A stretch of 64,000 nucleotides of DNA. It comes from Amborella trichopoda. Lineage: Eukaryota; Streptophyta; Magnoliopsida; Amborellales; Amborellaceae. The stretch is from positions 965,395-1,029,394 of the forward strand of contig NW_006496628.1 of assembly GCF_000471905.2 (NCBI RefSeq), written 5' to 3'. The position numbers and the translations under genes were made by a program. Below, in pieces: positions 34,691 to 45,849 of this stretch. The notes beneath the pieces are model-generated. The model searched no databases. It worked only from the letters and a program-made list of their open reading frames with translations, and was not told the DNA's origin. Position 1 is the stretch's first letter; each line of letters begins with the position of its first letter.

Positions 34691-35640
34691 AAAGAGAAAG
34701 ACACGCATGACGCTAGGCATCGCCGCTTGTGTCATAAGGGACTCAAACACGACCGGACCTGCCACTCTGGAAAGGACCCGATTCAGTGTCCTTGTCAAAG
34801 AATGAGGAAAAGGAATGTCATGCACGGTGATAAGCATTGTCATGCACAACATGGGGAAGGGGAACTTGAACAGAGGCCCGGCTCGACACTCGGGTTAAGG
34901 TCCGACTTACTCTGCATGTTTCTAAAGGATAAGGGAAGAATGAGAATGTCATGCCCTGCAATGAGTATTTTCGTGCATAACTGGAGAGGAGAGAAAAAAA
35001 AATAACAGGGTGAGAGGAAGAAAGAGGCTTTAGGGAAGAGAAAGAAAAAAGGAAAGTAGACAGAAGGAAGGTAAATAATGAGGGATTAAAAGAAAGAAGA
35101 GAGAGAATCGAAAAAAGAGGAGAGAGGTTAGGAAAGAGTTAGAGGAGACAGAAGGAAAGAGATGAACAAAGATCAAGAAAGAGCCAAATGAGAAAGAGCC
35201 AGAGGAGAAAGGAGGAAAGAGAAAGAAGGAAACACACACAGCGTTGCCACTGTCATGTGTGTTAGAGAGCGAAAACAAAATAGAGAGAGAAGTTCATGCT
35301 TGGCATTGCCATCGCTGAGCATGTTCTAACAGAGAGAAACACATAGAAAGATACAACAGAGAGAGAATAAAAAAAGAAGGAGAAAAGGAAGAAAGAGAAG
35401 AGAGAGAAGGATACACGCATGGTGCTGTCATCACCGTGTGTGTTAGAGAGAAAACAAAATAGAGAGAGAAGTTCATACATGGTGTTATCATTGCTATGCA
35501 TGTTAAGAAAGAGAGAAGCTAAGAGAAAGATAAGGCAAAGAGAGAATAAATAAAGGAGAAGAGAAAGAAGGAGAAGAGAGAGAAGAGAGAAACATGTCCA
35601 ACTCTACCACAGTCGTGCATGTTCACAGAGAGGAAGAGAA
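34690..35640 (-). repeat. U5 hairpin array, CACGCATGG type (B)
   Basis: At least seven hairpins are spaced irregularly in purine-rich DNA, for example CACGCATGGTG and CACCGTGTGTG near 35415-35440, and similar pairs near 35240, 35300, 35480 and 35605. This stem type is shared with the C LTRs (39955-40030). Confidence 0.7.
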
Positions 35641-35819
35641 AGAAGTAAAGAAAAGAAAGAGGAAAGAAAAGAGAGAGGAAGAATGAGAAAGATAAAGAAG
35701 ACGAAGAGAGAAGAAAGGAAGAGGGAATTACCTTAGGGAAGATGGGTACCAGCTTAATTCTTCTCTCTCCTCTCTCTCTCCAAGACAATCCTATCCAACT
35801 CAATGTAAAAACTCAAACA

Positions 35820-35882
35820 TTTATTGATGAATTGAAAGTACGAGGGGAATCCTTTACAAATAGGTTTAATATGTATTTATAG
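35820..35882 (-). promoter_or_regulatory. Sense TATA box and poly(A) signal, 5' LTR of B
   Basis: Minus-strand CTATAAATAC (35873-35882) is followed by AATAAA (35820-35825), in the same arrangement as in A. Confidence 0.65.
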
Positions 35883-37189
35883 AATACTCAATTACTATCC
35901 CAATTGATGATAATTACAATTTATTGAATTTAAAGAAATTTTAAAATTGATGCAAAATGACTGTTTTACCCCTCCTGGACAATACATGGAATTTCAAAAC
36001 AGTCCTTATTGCTGCCCTAGAACGTGCGTGATCTTTCATGAATCATCCGGGGTTGCTCTGGTGCCCGTTTGACAAAATGATGATTGCTTTCTTGTAGGGC
36101 TCGTCATGGCGATCAATTTGATACCAACTTCGAGCTACGGATCGTGTTCTTAAGCCATGATCATGCAACTTAAAATTCGTATGAATCTTAAAACTTCGGA
36201 TCGATAGTGCGCCCATTTCTTGATGTTTTTCCATGATTTCTTTTCTTTATTGCACCGAGCACGCAGTTACGAACATGTGGCAACAAACACAACTCGATTT
36301 CGTGCTCGAACAAAGATTTTGCAGTCTTGAGTTTTTTAGTCAGAATTTGAATTTCGACGGCTAGAATTTACAACAACTTTATCGGCTTCGTGCGTGAAAT
36401 CCGATCGTTCATCATGCACGAGGTTCGGACCAATGGTAGCGCTGGACCTTATGCATGCGATTAAACTAGTCTCGTGTCAATCTGAACGGCGAGGGTCGTG
36501 ATATGGCCACTCGAGAGGGATGTGTGCTGAACATCGTATAACTTCTTTCATGAATCATCAACTTCTCTCTAGCTTTTTTTCTTGCTCGGGTGTCGTCACA
36601 GGGCGTGTCACATATCAAAACGCTAGTTTGGACCAGACGAACATGCTCACAAAATTTGAGCATGATTCGACTCTTGATGAGTGAGATATGGCTCCCAAAA
36701 TCACTGTCTGAGACTGTAAAAATAGTCACCATTAATGGTGATTTGGTGCAGGGAGGGCACACGGGAATAGTGTGCAGCCTACCCCTTTTCAGTATTTTAC
36801 CCATAACATTATCCTAGAGTGTTTGATTAAGCCAAAACTTGACCTATAAAGGTTTTTTACCTTGTCGGATCCAATGGAAATGGTTTTACAACAATTTTAT
36901 GTATAGAAAATAGAGTTCTAGTTATGGGGTCCGTTTCAGAGTCCTAGAGACCGATTTTTTTGAAATTGTTTCTTTGTTTGCACTACCTTAGATATGTGGG
37001 ATTGCGACAGAACTTGGGAGGTGGCCTTTTGAAGTCCTAATGAACATTTTCACTTGTTCTGGGGAAATTCCGAGACTGTCAAGAATTCCACTATAATTCA
37101 GGCTTTATTGACCGACTTCTCTTTTTATTTCACATCGGGGACCCAAGGTGCTGAAAATTTTCTTCAAACATCAAGCCTTATCTATAAAA

Positions 37190-37520
37190 ATGTATATGTC
37201 TCAGTTTGATGATGTATCCTTGAGTCACACCCCCAAGAGGTTAGACTCACAGGCTGATGCACTCGTAAAATTAGGCTCTACAATTCAATTGACCTCACCA
37301 GGGCCCACGCTTGTCTGGGTGGCAGAATAGAGACACATTAAACTTAGAACCGAAGTAGACATAGATGATGAGAGAATTCTCTTCCTTGAGTGCCCACAGT
37401 ACCCATTCGGAGCATTGTTATCAACGAAAGAAGTTATTAAGACTGAACATGAAATGGCACAAAGTCAAGGAGTTGAGGTTCAAAAACGAGAACCAGAGTT
37501 CTTCGACCTAAAATGTACAG
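37190..37520 (+). pseudogene. Archaeal RNase H end and linker of element D
   Basis: The end of the domain (MSQFDDVSLSHTPKRLDSQ, then LVKLGSTIQLTSPG) matches B at 26423-26893. A TAG near 37328 breaks the frame. The linker with PFGALLSTKEVIKTEHEMA follows in frame to about 37510. Confidence 0.72.
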
Positions 37521-38700
37521 AAATTGTGCCGAACGTAATCGTGTGTGTCGAATGTCTACTAAGTACACCCTCCTTGAAGAAGATGCTCTCTTCCGACGGT
37601 ATTTTGATGGTATTCTTCTTAGAGGTGTAGACGCACAAGAAGAAAATAAGGTGCTGAAAGAAGTACACTCAGACATCTGTGGATTACACCAGTCCGACCC
37701 TAAACTCTATGAACGGATATGTAGATTGGGGTATTATTGGCCTTCGGTGGCTGCTGATTCCTTAAACTTTGCCAAGAAGTCCCAGGTGGGTCAAATGCAC
37801 TCGAGCCTTATTCCTGAACCTCTAGAGCCCTTGCACCCTAGAGTGGCATCGTGGCCCTTCTCACAATGGGGTATGGAAATTTTAGGTCCTATTAACCCTC
37901 TTTAGGTAATGGGTCATATTTTTATTCCAGCGGTAATAGATTATTTCTCCAAGTGGTCTGAAGCGTTCCCCCTCAAGCAAGTTCCTGGGACTATTGTGGA
38001 AAATTTTGTGCGGCATCACATCATATACCAGTTTGGGGTGCCTGACCGGATTATAGTTGACAACGGCCCTCAGTTCAGAAGTCCTCACATTGATGTCTTC
38101 GTTAGCTAATTTGGTTTCGAGTGAAAGTACTCAACTATGTACCACCCTCAGGCGAATGGTCTAGCTGAGGCTTTCAATAAGAGCCTGTGCAACGTTTTAA
38201 GGAAGTCGGTATCAAAGTCGAAGAAGAATTGGCAGGAGAAGGTTCTTAAAGTACTGTGGGCCTATCGCGCTACCAAGTGAATTGCCACCGATTCCACTCC
38301 TTATTCCCTGGTTGGGGGTGAAGCAGTTTTAACCCTTGAAATTCAACTCCCCTCGCTCTGTGTCACCATACATCAAGGACTGACCGAAGACAAAAGGGTT
38401 AAGCTTCATTATCTAGAGTTAGATGCTCACGATGAAAAGAGGTTTGAAGCTTAGCGGAATCTTAAACTCAACTAGGGGAGAATGAAGAGGGCCTTTGACA
38501 AGTTCGTCAAAGTCCACTCATTTACCCGTGGGGATCTGGTTTCAGCCATCAAAAGGCTGATTTTTATGTATGGGCTGTCTAAAGGGATGTTTGAACCTAA
38601 GTGGGAAGGTCCCTTTCTAGATAAGAAGGTCTCGCCAAATGGAGATTACATACTGGCACATCCTGATGGAGAGGAGGCATTGCCCCCTATTAATGTGTGA
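37513..38700 (+). pseudogene. int: Integrase of element D, decayed
   Basis: The zinc region has VHSDICGLHQ, but the CxxC pair is replaced by SQVGQMH. The first catalytic Asp is Glu (WGMEILGPINP). The second Asp (VDNGPQFRS) and the Glu (GLAEAFNK) remain. Stops occur near 37902, 38107, 38122 and 38278 and later. The C-terminal part (38482-38700: SFTRGDLV, PKWEGPFL, LPPINV) keeps the GPF/Y-like module and the natural end. Confidence 0.85.
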
Positions 38701-38961
38701 TAGCTAAAGAAATACTATCCATGATTCATGCTAAAAAAGACTCAATGCACAACAAGAAAGAGTTAAAAAAGATGGTAAAGAGAAGACAAGTAAGGCAATT
38801 GGGCAAAGCTCAATTCTTTTTATTGAAGAAGTTACAAGTTACAAGTGAAAAGCCCATTATTAAGGAGGTTAAAAATGTATCATGCAGTATTTCTCTTAGC
38901 GTTATTCTTGCATCTGAGGAAAAGAGAATGGCTACAAGCCAAAAAGTTGCTCTTGCATCAC
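38701..38961 (+). other. Start of the 3' region of D
   Basis: AT-rich DNA follows the integrase stop and is matched in B at 25130-25320, inverted. It is followed by the first 42-bp repeat (TCTGAGGAAAAGAGAA near 38911). A weak + frame to 39044 crosses into the C LTR and is not a gene. Confidence 0.7.
38957..38961. repeat. Target site duplication of element C, left copy (ATCAC)
   Basis: It is a perfect match to 53862-53866. One extra T lies between it and the TGTTAGG LTR end. Confidence 0.85.
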
Positions 38962-39954
38962 TTGTTAGGTGCCTCGATCTGTCCCTCCGAATCGAGGTGA
39001 TCTGGTGGCACGTGTCTCGAGTCCTTGGTGGATCAACAATTTGAGATCTCTCTCTCGAAACCTTGCTCAAGGGCAAGGGCAGGTATACTAACCAATGAGA
39101 GAGGAATTTTAGGTGGGTTCAGGACTTACTCGGGCTGGCTCGCGTGGGTACCCTCTTAGATCTTGAAGAAATCCCCTAGCTACTTGAGCTGGTTTGAAAT
39201 CGCCTCCCTTGACCTGTAAACCTCTTGTTTTTCTGTACAACAATTCTATGGTTAATTTGTAAGACAAGGGGGTCGAGAAGGACCCACCCTTGTATTAGGG
39301 AAATTCACATTCATGAGAGAAGGAAATGAAGTGCAAGGTTAGATGAAAGATGGAAAGGAGAAGAGAACTTAATGGAGAGGCGAGGCTAGCATGACAACCA
39401 AAAGCCACCGACTTGGAGTGGTAGCAAGATGGGCATGGTTCACAGGACCAGCACGGCTGTAGTGCTACTCAAAACCAAGGTTAGCATGTCAGCACTAAGC
39501 TACGCCTACCCTCAATCAAGTGCGAAGAGAAACAAGGGGAGAGGAAAGAACGAGACGATGAAGAGAAGGGGAAATCCAGATGTTGATAGACATCATGGTG
39601 AGTAATGCAGGGAGGCAGTGCGTCCCTTGTGGATGGCGCTAGCTCCTGACGAGGCACTCGGCGATGGTTTCTTCTAGGTCACGCAGCGATACGCGTGGGA
39701 CGCAGGGAGAATGACGAAACACACAGAGGAAGCTCGCGAACGGCGATGGGTGTTGTCAGGGCCTCTAGTAGGCTGTAATAGGTATCGTTATCTGCGGTAG
39801 ATGTGCAGTAGAGGACGACTCCTGCAAGCGACAACACACTTCACCATCTAGGTTCTTTACCGAGACATCAAAGCTACATCTGTGGGCAGCAATGGCCAGT
39901 GCCGTCTATAGACTTCATAGAGAGAAAGAGGACAGACGAGAAGGAGGGAAAGAA

Positions 39955-40030
39955 GACTCATGCATGGCGCTTCCATCGCCATGTGCGACCAAGGGAGAGG
40001 CATGCATGGCACTGCCGTTGCCGTGCATGA
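39955..40030 (-). repeat. U5 hairpin pair, CATGCATGG type (C)
   Basis: CATGCATGGCA at 40001-40011 pairs with TGCCGTGCATG at 40019-40029 around a 7-base loop. A similar, weaker hairpin lies at 39958-39988. The 5' LTR has the same at 52330-52410. Confidence 0.75.
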
Positions 40031-40286
40031 CCTCCGCGAGTGACTCAAAAGTAGAAGAGGGAGAAGTGAGGGAAGAAGGGAGAGAGAAGAAGAAAAGAAA
40101 AGAAGAGAGAGAAGATTAACATCAACCCTAGGGGTATCGGTCAAAGGTTTCTCTCACCTCACCCTCTATCTCTAGCGTTACACCACAATAGTAAGAAAGA
40201 GAAACTTGTATTAAGTGAAAACTCTCTCTTGGGTGGGTATGTGTCTACCTTCTCTCCTTTTTTTTCTTTGCGTACAATGATGTTAT

Positions 40287-40296
40287 GTATATATAG
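40287..40296 (-). promoter_or_regulatory. Sense TATA box, 3' LTR of C
   Basis: Minus-strand CTATATATAC lies in the same position as the box at 52617-52624 in the 5' LTR. Confidence 0.6.
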
Positions 40297-41600
40297 AAGT
40301 GTGCCCCAAAAATGGGTGGATGATCAAAAGTAACCCTAATTTTTAAAAATTAAGATTAAATTGAATTAAGAAAATAGGGTGCAAAAGGACAGATTTACCC
40401 CTTCCTAACTAGTTGTGGAATTTCAAAATAGTCCTTGTGTTGCCCTAGGACTAGCATGTTCTTGCATGGCTGATCCAAGATCGTTCTAATGCTTGGTTGA
40501 TTGTAAGATGATTGTTTTCTTGTAGGGCTCGGCATGGTGATCGATTTGATACCAACTTCGAGCCATGGATCGTGTTTTTGGTACACGATCATGTGACTTG
40601 AATTTTGAGTAGATCTTGAAGCTTTGAATCGATAGTGTGTTTGTTCCTTGACGTTTTTCTATGTTTTCATCGCTGAATCACACTGAGTGTGCCACTATGA
40701 TAACAGGGCACCGAACTTAGCTCGATTACATGGTCGAATGAAGATTTTGCAAGTTCAAAATTTTTGCCGGAATCAAGGATTTTGGCTATTGAATTTGCAG
40801 TCTGTTCATCGGCTTCATGTGCGGAATCCGACTGTTCATCATGTAAGGGGTTCAGGTGGATGGCCCGAGACCTATGCCTGCAATGGAATTGGTCTCGCTT
40901 CAATCTGGTTCGAGAGCGGCGCGATTTGGCTGCTTGAGTGAGGCATGACGCTGTTGAATTTCCTGCACTTTCTTTATAGATCAGAAACTTACCTCTAGAT
41001 TTTCTTCACGCTTGCGTATCATCACGGGGCATGCCCCATATTGAATCGCTCGTCTTGACTAGACGAACATGCTCACCAAATTTGAGCACATCCAAAGTGG
41101 GAAGGCCGAGATATGAGCATCGAAAGTCACTGGTCGTGACTGTCCCTTTAATGGTGTAATATTGCAGGGTGGCCGTACGGGAATAGCGTGCGGCTTCTGT
41201 TTCACTCTTTCGCCACAAAAATAACGTGTGGCTCCTGTTTAACTCTTCGCCTATAATGTCTTCCTGAAGTATCTGTTTGGACTAAAACTTGACACATGAG
41301 GGTTTTCAACCATGTCAGATCCAATGGTAGTGGTCCCACAACAATTTGAGATGTTGAAAATGTAGCTTTAGTTAAAGGGGTCCATTTCAAGATGCTAGAG
41401 GTTGATTCTGTCGAAATTGTTTCTCAGTTTGCACTACCTTAGACATGTTAGAATGTGACAAAACTTGGCAAGAGAGTTTTGAGAGACATCATGAAGATCT
41501 TGGCCCATTCTGGGGCTGTTCTGAGACTATCAAAATTTCCACTACATGCTAGGCCTATATTGAGCAAGGGCCTCATGTTATTGACAAATACCTTCCAACA

Positions 41601-42720
41601 GCATGCCTCATCAAATGTTGTGCTTCGAGAGACTAAAGAAGTGCAATCATTTAAGAATTTTGAGAGCTCTTGTTGAAGTCCTCACCCTCAAAGCACTATC
41701 CGCGGTTTTGGAGCATGAAGCCTTTGTCAGGACCTCCTCGTATAGAACTGGGACTTTTTTGAATGCCAAATCCTACGAACCTCTGGTCAAAAATGTCTAT
41801 TGCTACACCAGGTTTTCCTTTAATGCTCAGGGTATTCCTATAGGTCCCATCTAGTGGAGTCTAGTCGGGGGCTTCTGATCTGCCCCGAACGTCTGGTCCC
41901 TTGCTGGCTAGAGGGTTTTAGCGAGACGTACCCTGAATTCTGTGGCAACCTTGGCCTTGTTAGTTTCTTACATTTTTTATGGTCCTTAGCATTTATGGAG
42001 GGATCTTTTGGTCATCGTCCTCGCTCTCAAGGACTCTTGTTTTTGCGAGCTGAGGAGATCTTATGAGGCGCTCACTCCCTGATGAGCCGTGGAAATTGAG
42101 GAGACCTTGTGGGCCTCTCACTCCTTGACGAGCCATGGAAACTGGGGAGATCTTATGAGGCTCTCATTCCCTGACGAGCTGTGGAAACTGAGGAGATCGT
42201 GTGGGGCTCTCACTCCTTGATTAGTCATGAAAACTGGAGAGATCTTATGAGGCTCTCACTCCCTGACGAGCCATGAAGACTGGGGAGATCTTATGAGCCT
42301 CTCACTCCCTGACGTGCAATGGAAATTGCGGAGATCTTATGAGGCTCTCACTCCCTGACGAGCCATGATTGCTAGGGAGTTCTTATGAGGCTCTCACTCC
42401 CTGACGAGCCATGAGACTGGGGTGTCGGCTGAGATTGTGGAAGTGCGTCAACCTGCTTTGTCGGTCGAAGCGCCCTTTCACAGGTTTTCACTTGAACAGG
42501 GGAAGTGGGGCTATGAAGATGATTTTCACCAAGTTCCGTTACTTTCGGGCTCTTTTGCTCGTGAATTTGTGGTCTTGTCCACCCTTTTCATCCATTTTTG
42601 CTCACGATTCCCTTTTCGGGTTTTCACAGTGCCTGGATTTATTTTTTCATGGAACTCTCTTAGTCATGGTTTTGTGACCATGCCCATACATCAGTTTTAC
42701 TCATGGCGTTCCCTGTCCAA
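41601..42720 (-). other. M module of C
   Basis: This is non-coding DNA next to the 3' LTR, homologous to 6752-7860 in A at both ends (GTGCTTCGAGAG near 41620 and TTTACTCATGGCGTTCCC near 42700). The middle is replaced by a 47-bp tandem repeat. Short + frames (41603-42066) are not supported by any recognisable domain. Confidence 0.65.
42050..42420. repeat. 47-bp tandem repeat in module M of C
   Basis: Eight units contain GAGATCTTATGAGGCTCTCA and CTCCCTGACGAGCC. It is not seen in A or F, so it arose in the C lineage. Confidence 0.9.
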
Positions 42721-44410
42721 GTGTACACCATGCCCTTTTTTGAGAGAAGACCTATTTTAGGGTCATGCCTTCGAGACCTACACGAGGCCTTTTAACTTTA
42801 TGCAGTCAGGATGTGCACTATAGTTTTAGGGTCATACAGCTGGACCTAGCGATAAGGAATGACAGTCTGTAGAGGCCATAGAGTGAGTCTGGGGCTGTCT
42901 TTGACTCAGTTGGGAAGGTGGCATGAAGTTGCCTGTAGAGAGTTGTTTGTATGGTAGATGAAAAGTGGTGACCCACTAGCTGCCACGAGATGTCTTGCTG
43001 TTTGGTGAGCATGGGTAAGACCTACTGGGGAATGAGATGAAAGATTGTGAAGGTGGCCCACGCACACGAATAGGCCCGTTAGGAAACATGTGTGTGAAGA
43101 TACACGTAAAGGGTGTGTGCACGTACGTAGACTCACTGGGGAGGCAATGGAAGTGACATAGGTGGCCCACACACACGAAAGGGCCGGTTGGGGAACACGT
43201 GAGTGGTGATGCAAATAAAGGGCATACGGGCCTAGGTAGGCTAAATGGAGAGGAGAAAAAGAGGGTATGCGCACACCGATGGCCAGTTAGGGAAGATGTG
43301 CGTGAAGATGCAAGCAAAAAAGGAAGGTGTGCACGCACATGAGGCATCTTTAAGGTCGTGGCTCCTGGACCTAGGTGAAGCAGTTTAACGTCATGCAGCC
43401 AGAACATGCACTATGGTTTAAGGTCATATAGCTTCAACCGTGGTTACACAGTTTAAAGTCATATAACTGGGACCGGACATGTTAAGGTCATGCGACTAGA
43501 CCTCCGCTACAATTTATGGTCATATAGTTTGGATCGTGGTTATACAGTTTAAGGTCATGCAGCATGGATCGTGTATGAGTCACCATGTCAGTAGGGTTCA
43601 ATGGGGGGTAAACATGCGGATAGCAATCTGACTCACTGGGGATAAGGATAGTTAAGGCTATCCACGTGTGAAGAGATGTAGATGAAGGTGGTGACCCTAG
43701 TTAATGAGAAAGACTTCACTGGGGATTAGGAGGGCCAGTGTGACTCCACAGGGATAATGAATATCGGTGTGCACGGAACTCCGAGAGGACAGAGCACGGA
43801 TGAACCCCACTGTGGGTCGAAGGAAGGATATCTCTAACTCTCTGGATATGATGGGATGCGATGACCCTTACCTGCATCTAACTCCAATGCGAGCCTAATT
43901 GGCATTATGTGTATGGACCATTCAGGTGTTGCGAGTTTTACTTTAGGGTCTTGTAGCTCGGACCGTGGCTGTGCAATTTAAAGTCATATAGCTAGGACCA
44001 TGCAGTTTGTGGTCGTGCACCTAGACCTTTGCTACAATTTAGGGTCATACAGTTTGGACCGTGGTGCTAGGCCTTTAAACTTCATGAGGTCAGGACGTGC
44101 ACTATGGTTTAAGTTCACACAGTTGGACCATGGTCATAAGTTTAAAGTCATGTAACAAGGACTTTGCAGTTTGAGGTCGTGCCACTTGACCTCCGCTATA
44201 GTTTAAGGTCATACAGTTTGAGTCGTGGTCATACAATTTTGAGTCGTGATAAAAGGACTGTGGCTATGCAGTTGAGGGTCAAGTAGCTTGGAACGGGGAT
44301 GTGCGATTTAAGGTCATGAAGCACGAACCGTGGTGGTCCAGTTTAAGGTCATGTAGCACGGACCATGACGTTGCAGTTTATGGTCATGCAGCGCGGACCA
44401 TGGGGGAAGT
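42720..44410 (-). repeat. N and O modules of C
   Basis: N repeats (TTTAAGGTCATGCAGC type) fill 43350-43590 and 43920-44410. Between these, 43600-43880 holds O motifs (ACTTCACTGGGGATT near 43721, ACTCCACAGGGAT near 43745). The part at 42990-43340 has degenerate CGTGTGTGAAGATGCACGTAAAG-type copies. N is expanded compared with A and B. Confidence 0.7.
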
Positions 44411-44874
44411 AACTCCATGGGGAGCCATTACCAAAACCTGGGCTCGCTAAGGGGTGAGATTGCGGTTTAGGGAATGAAATTCAAGAGGGTATGGGCCAAT
44501 AGTCTGAAGGGGAGCGCCATGGCCTATGTTTGACGCTAAGTGTAGCATTCGACCCGGATGATGGCATTAGATCCCTTTGTGAAACGTGGGGCAGTAGCCC
44601 TTGGCTAAATGCAGGGCAATAACTCATTGACAGGGTGCGTGACAATAGCCTCCTGACGAAGCGCTTGGTGATAGTCTCTGGGCGAGATGCATGATGACAA
44701 ACTTCTGAGCAAAGCGCATGACACTAGTCCCCTACACGAAGTCATGACGAGGCACGCGGTGACGCTGCTTGGGGTCTCAGGCTTGCTTGGCCCTGCTTGA
44801 CCTTATCACCATCAAGAGCTAGGGATTGAAGCGTTATTCTGAGTTTGTCAAGGGAAGTCTCCGGTACTGCGGGG

Positions 44875-44881
44875 TATAAAA
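44875..44881 (+). promoter_or_regulatory. Antisense TATA box of the P module (C copy)
   Basis: GGTATAAAAGGGGG is followed by CCCC. It lies about 970 bp upstream of the ATG of the + strand frame at 45850, in the right direction to drive it. Confidence 0.55.
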
Positions 44882-44937
44882 GGGGGAGAAACCCCACATT
44901 ACTATTTTATTAAAGGGTAAAATAGTAGAAGGGCTTT

Positions 44938-44938
<1 letters not shown>

Positions 44939-44975
<37 letters not shown>

Positions 44976-44976
44976 C
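44939..44976. repeat. Compound microsatellite (TG)n(AG)n
   Basis: About 10 TG repeats are followed by about 9 AG repeats, 60 bp after the antisense TATA box. It is a likely recent and variable tract. Confidence 0.95.
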
Positions 44977-45849
44977 CAAATCTCCTGACGAGGGTTTTCC
45001 AGCGAGCACTTCCCGACCAGAACTTGTGGAGAAAAGTCTTTAAGGATTTTTCTGGTGAACTACATGAGGTGTGACGCTTCACAGCATGCTTGAGAATAGT
45101 TTTTTGCTAGCATCGAAGCTTTCTGAGCAAGGCATAGGTTCTCTCGGGGCCTTGGCAGAATTTGCTGAGGTGCCCTGGTGGTGTTCGAGTGCTTCTCCGG
45201 TCGTTTTGCTACTGAAGGGGAGGCTGCAGAGAGCTTTGTCAGCTCTTTGGTTGTTGGAGGAGAAGGAGAAGGGGCTACATTGAGCTCATCGAAACTTAGC
45301 CGAATTCCGATAAGCTTTGGTGAGCTGCTGAAGTAGGAAATCAGGGCGAGGGGAAGACCTGTAGGGTTGCAGTGAAGCTTTCGAGGATTTTCGGTGGTTT
45401 TCGCTAACTATGATAACAAGCAGGAGGTGGGAGAGGGTTTTCTCAGTGGACGGGAGTGGATTCCCGACAAGTAGAAATAAGTGCCGGTGGAAAACCGAAG
45501 GGTTGGGAGACTGTAACGATTGCGGAGGTGAGGAGTTGTGGGACAGCGATCGGTCACCCTCCGCACACGCAATGACAGGCCACGCCACAACTGTAAGGCA
45601 GTGTGTCCATATTTCAAGGGACGCACGTGCAGTGCGTGTTGACGGCCGGAGCGAGGCATTAATACGCCTTGGTTCGCAGGACGTCGATAATCCTTGATCG
45701 ATCGCGAGACTACAATTCCCTCCTGGTGGCAGACGACGATAGCGTTGCCTTTGACTACAAGATTTGGTGCCCCCCGACTAGTGCCTTCTCGATGACCGAC
45801 CAAGGCTTCTAATGCTTCCGGGAGGCAAGCTTCTTCAAATAGGGACCTT

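Larger units (their letters stand above)
21936..37170 (-). mobile_element. Element B: Tat/Ogre-like LTR retrotransposon with pol, left end interrupted by F
   Basis: A minus-strand element whose 5' LTR (33171-37170), primer site, ORF1 remnant, gag, RT, RNase H, archaeal-type RNase H, integrase and modules Q, P, O and N are visible. Element F entered module N at 21935/21936, so M and the 3' LTR are off the window. Protease is missing between gag and RT. All coding parts carry stops or frameshifts. The right flank TCAAG at 37171 lies inside the pol gene of element D, so B is itself nested in D. Confidence 0.85.
33171..37170 (-). repeat. 5' LTR of element B
   Basis: This 4.0-kb LTR is the longest in the window. 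On the minus strand it starts TGTTTGAAGAAAATTTTC and ends CATCTAACCA. U3 is about 35885-37170, the TATA box is at 35873-35882 and AATAAA is at 35820-35825. U5 has two different hairpin arrays (34190-34690 and 34690-35640) and a purine tract (33880-34190). Its extra length over A comes from the second array. Confidence 0.88.
37171..38961 (+). mobile_element. Element D (oldest Tat layer), pol 3' part and start of Q
   Basis: It begins abruptly inside the archaeal RNase H coding region, exactly at the end of B's LTR, and runs through integrase into the 42-bp repeat, where C is inserted. It resumes at 53862. Joining the two flanks of C gives a continuous 42-bp repeat array, which proves the nesting. 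The upstream pol of D lies left of B and outside the window. Confidence 0.82.
38962..41600 (-). repeat. 3' LTR of element C
   Basis: 2.64 kb. On the minus strand it starts TGTTGGAAGG at 41600 and ends CACCTAACA at 38963. It contains two good hairpins at 39958-40029 and the TATA box at 40287-40296. It matches 51405-53861 closely along its length. Confidence 0.9.
44410..45840 (-). other. P module of C
   Basis: A GCGCGGTGATAG-type repeat (44570-44770) precedes the antisense TATA box at 44875. Beyond it lies a TG/AG microsatellite and non-repeat DNA up to the start of the antisense frame. The segment 45400-45500 (GGATTCCCGACAAG) is shared with A (9855) and B (23980). Confidence 0.6.

Noticed and set aside
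33836..34704. Minus frames of 135-158 codons rich in Ser, Leu and Phe
   Set aside because: They arise from purine/pyrimidine-asymmetric low-complexity DNA in the B LTR.
44939..44976. TG/AG tract as a regulatory GAGA-type element
   Set aside because: It is a simple microsatellite absent from the other P copies, so it is not part of the conserved promoter-like region.
45408..45803. Overlapping frames on both strands (131 and 95 codons) in the P module of C
   Set aside because: They are not conserved in the P modules of A, B, D or F, and no domain is recognised.
38966..45840. A single very long LTR of about 6.9 kb (L plus M, N, O and P together)
   Set aside because: Independent insertion junctions and target duplications fall exactly at the end of the first 2.6-4 kb (17539, 37170, 53861), so that part alone is the LTR and the rest is internal 3' region.
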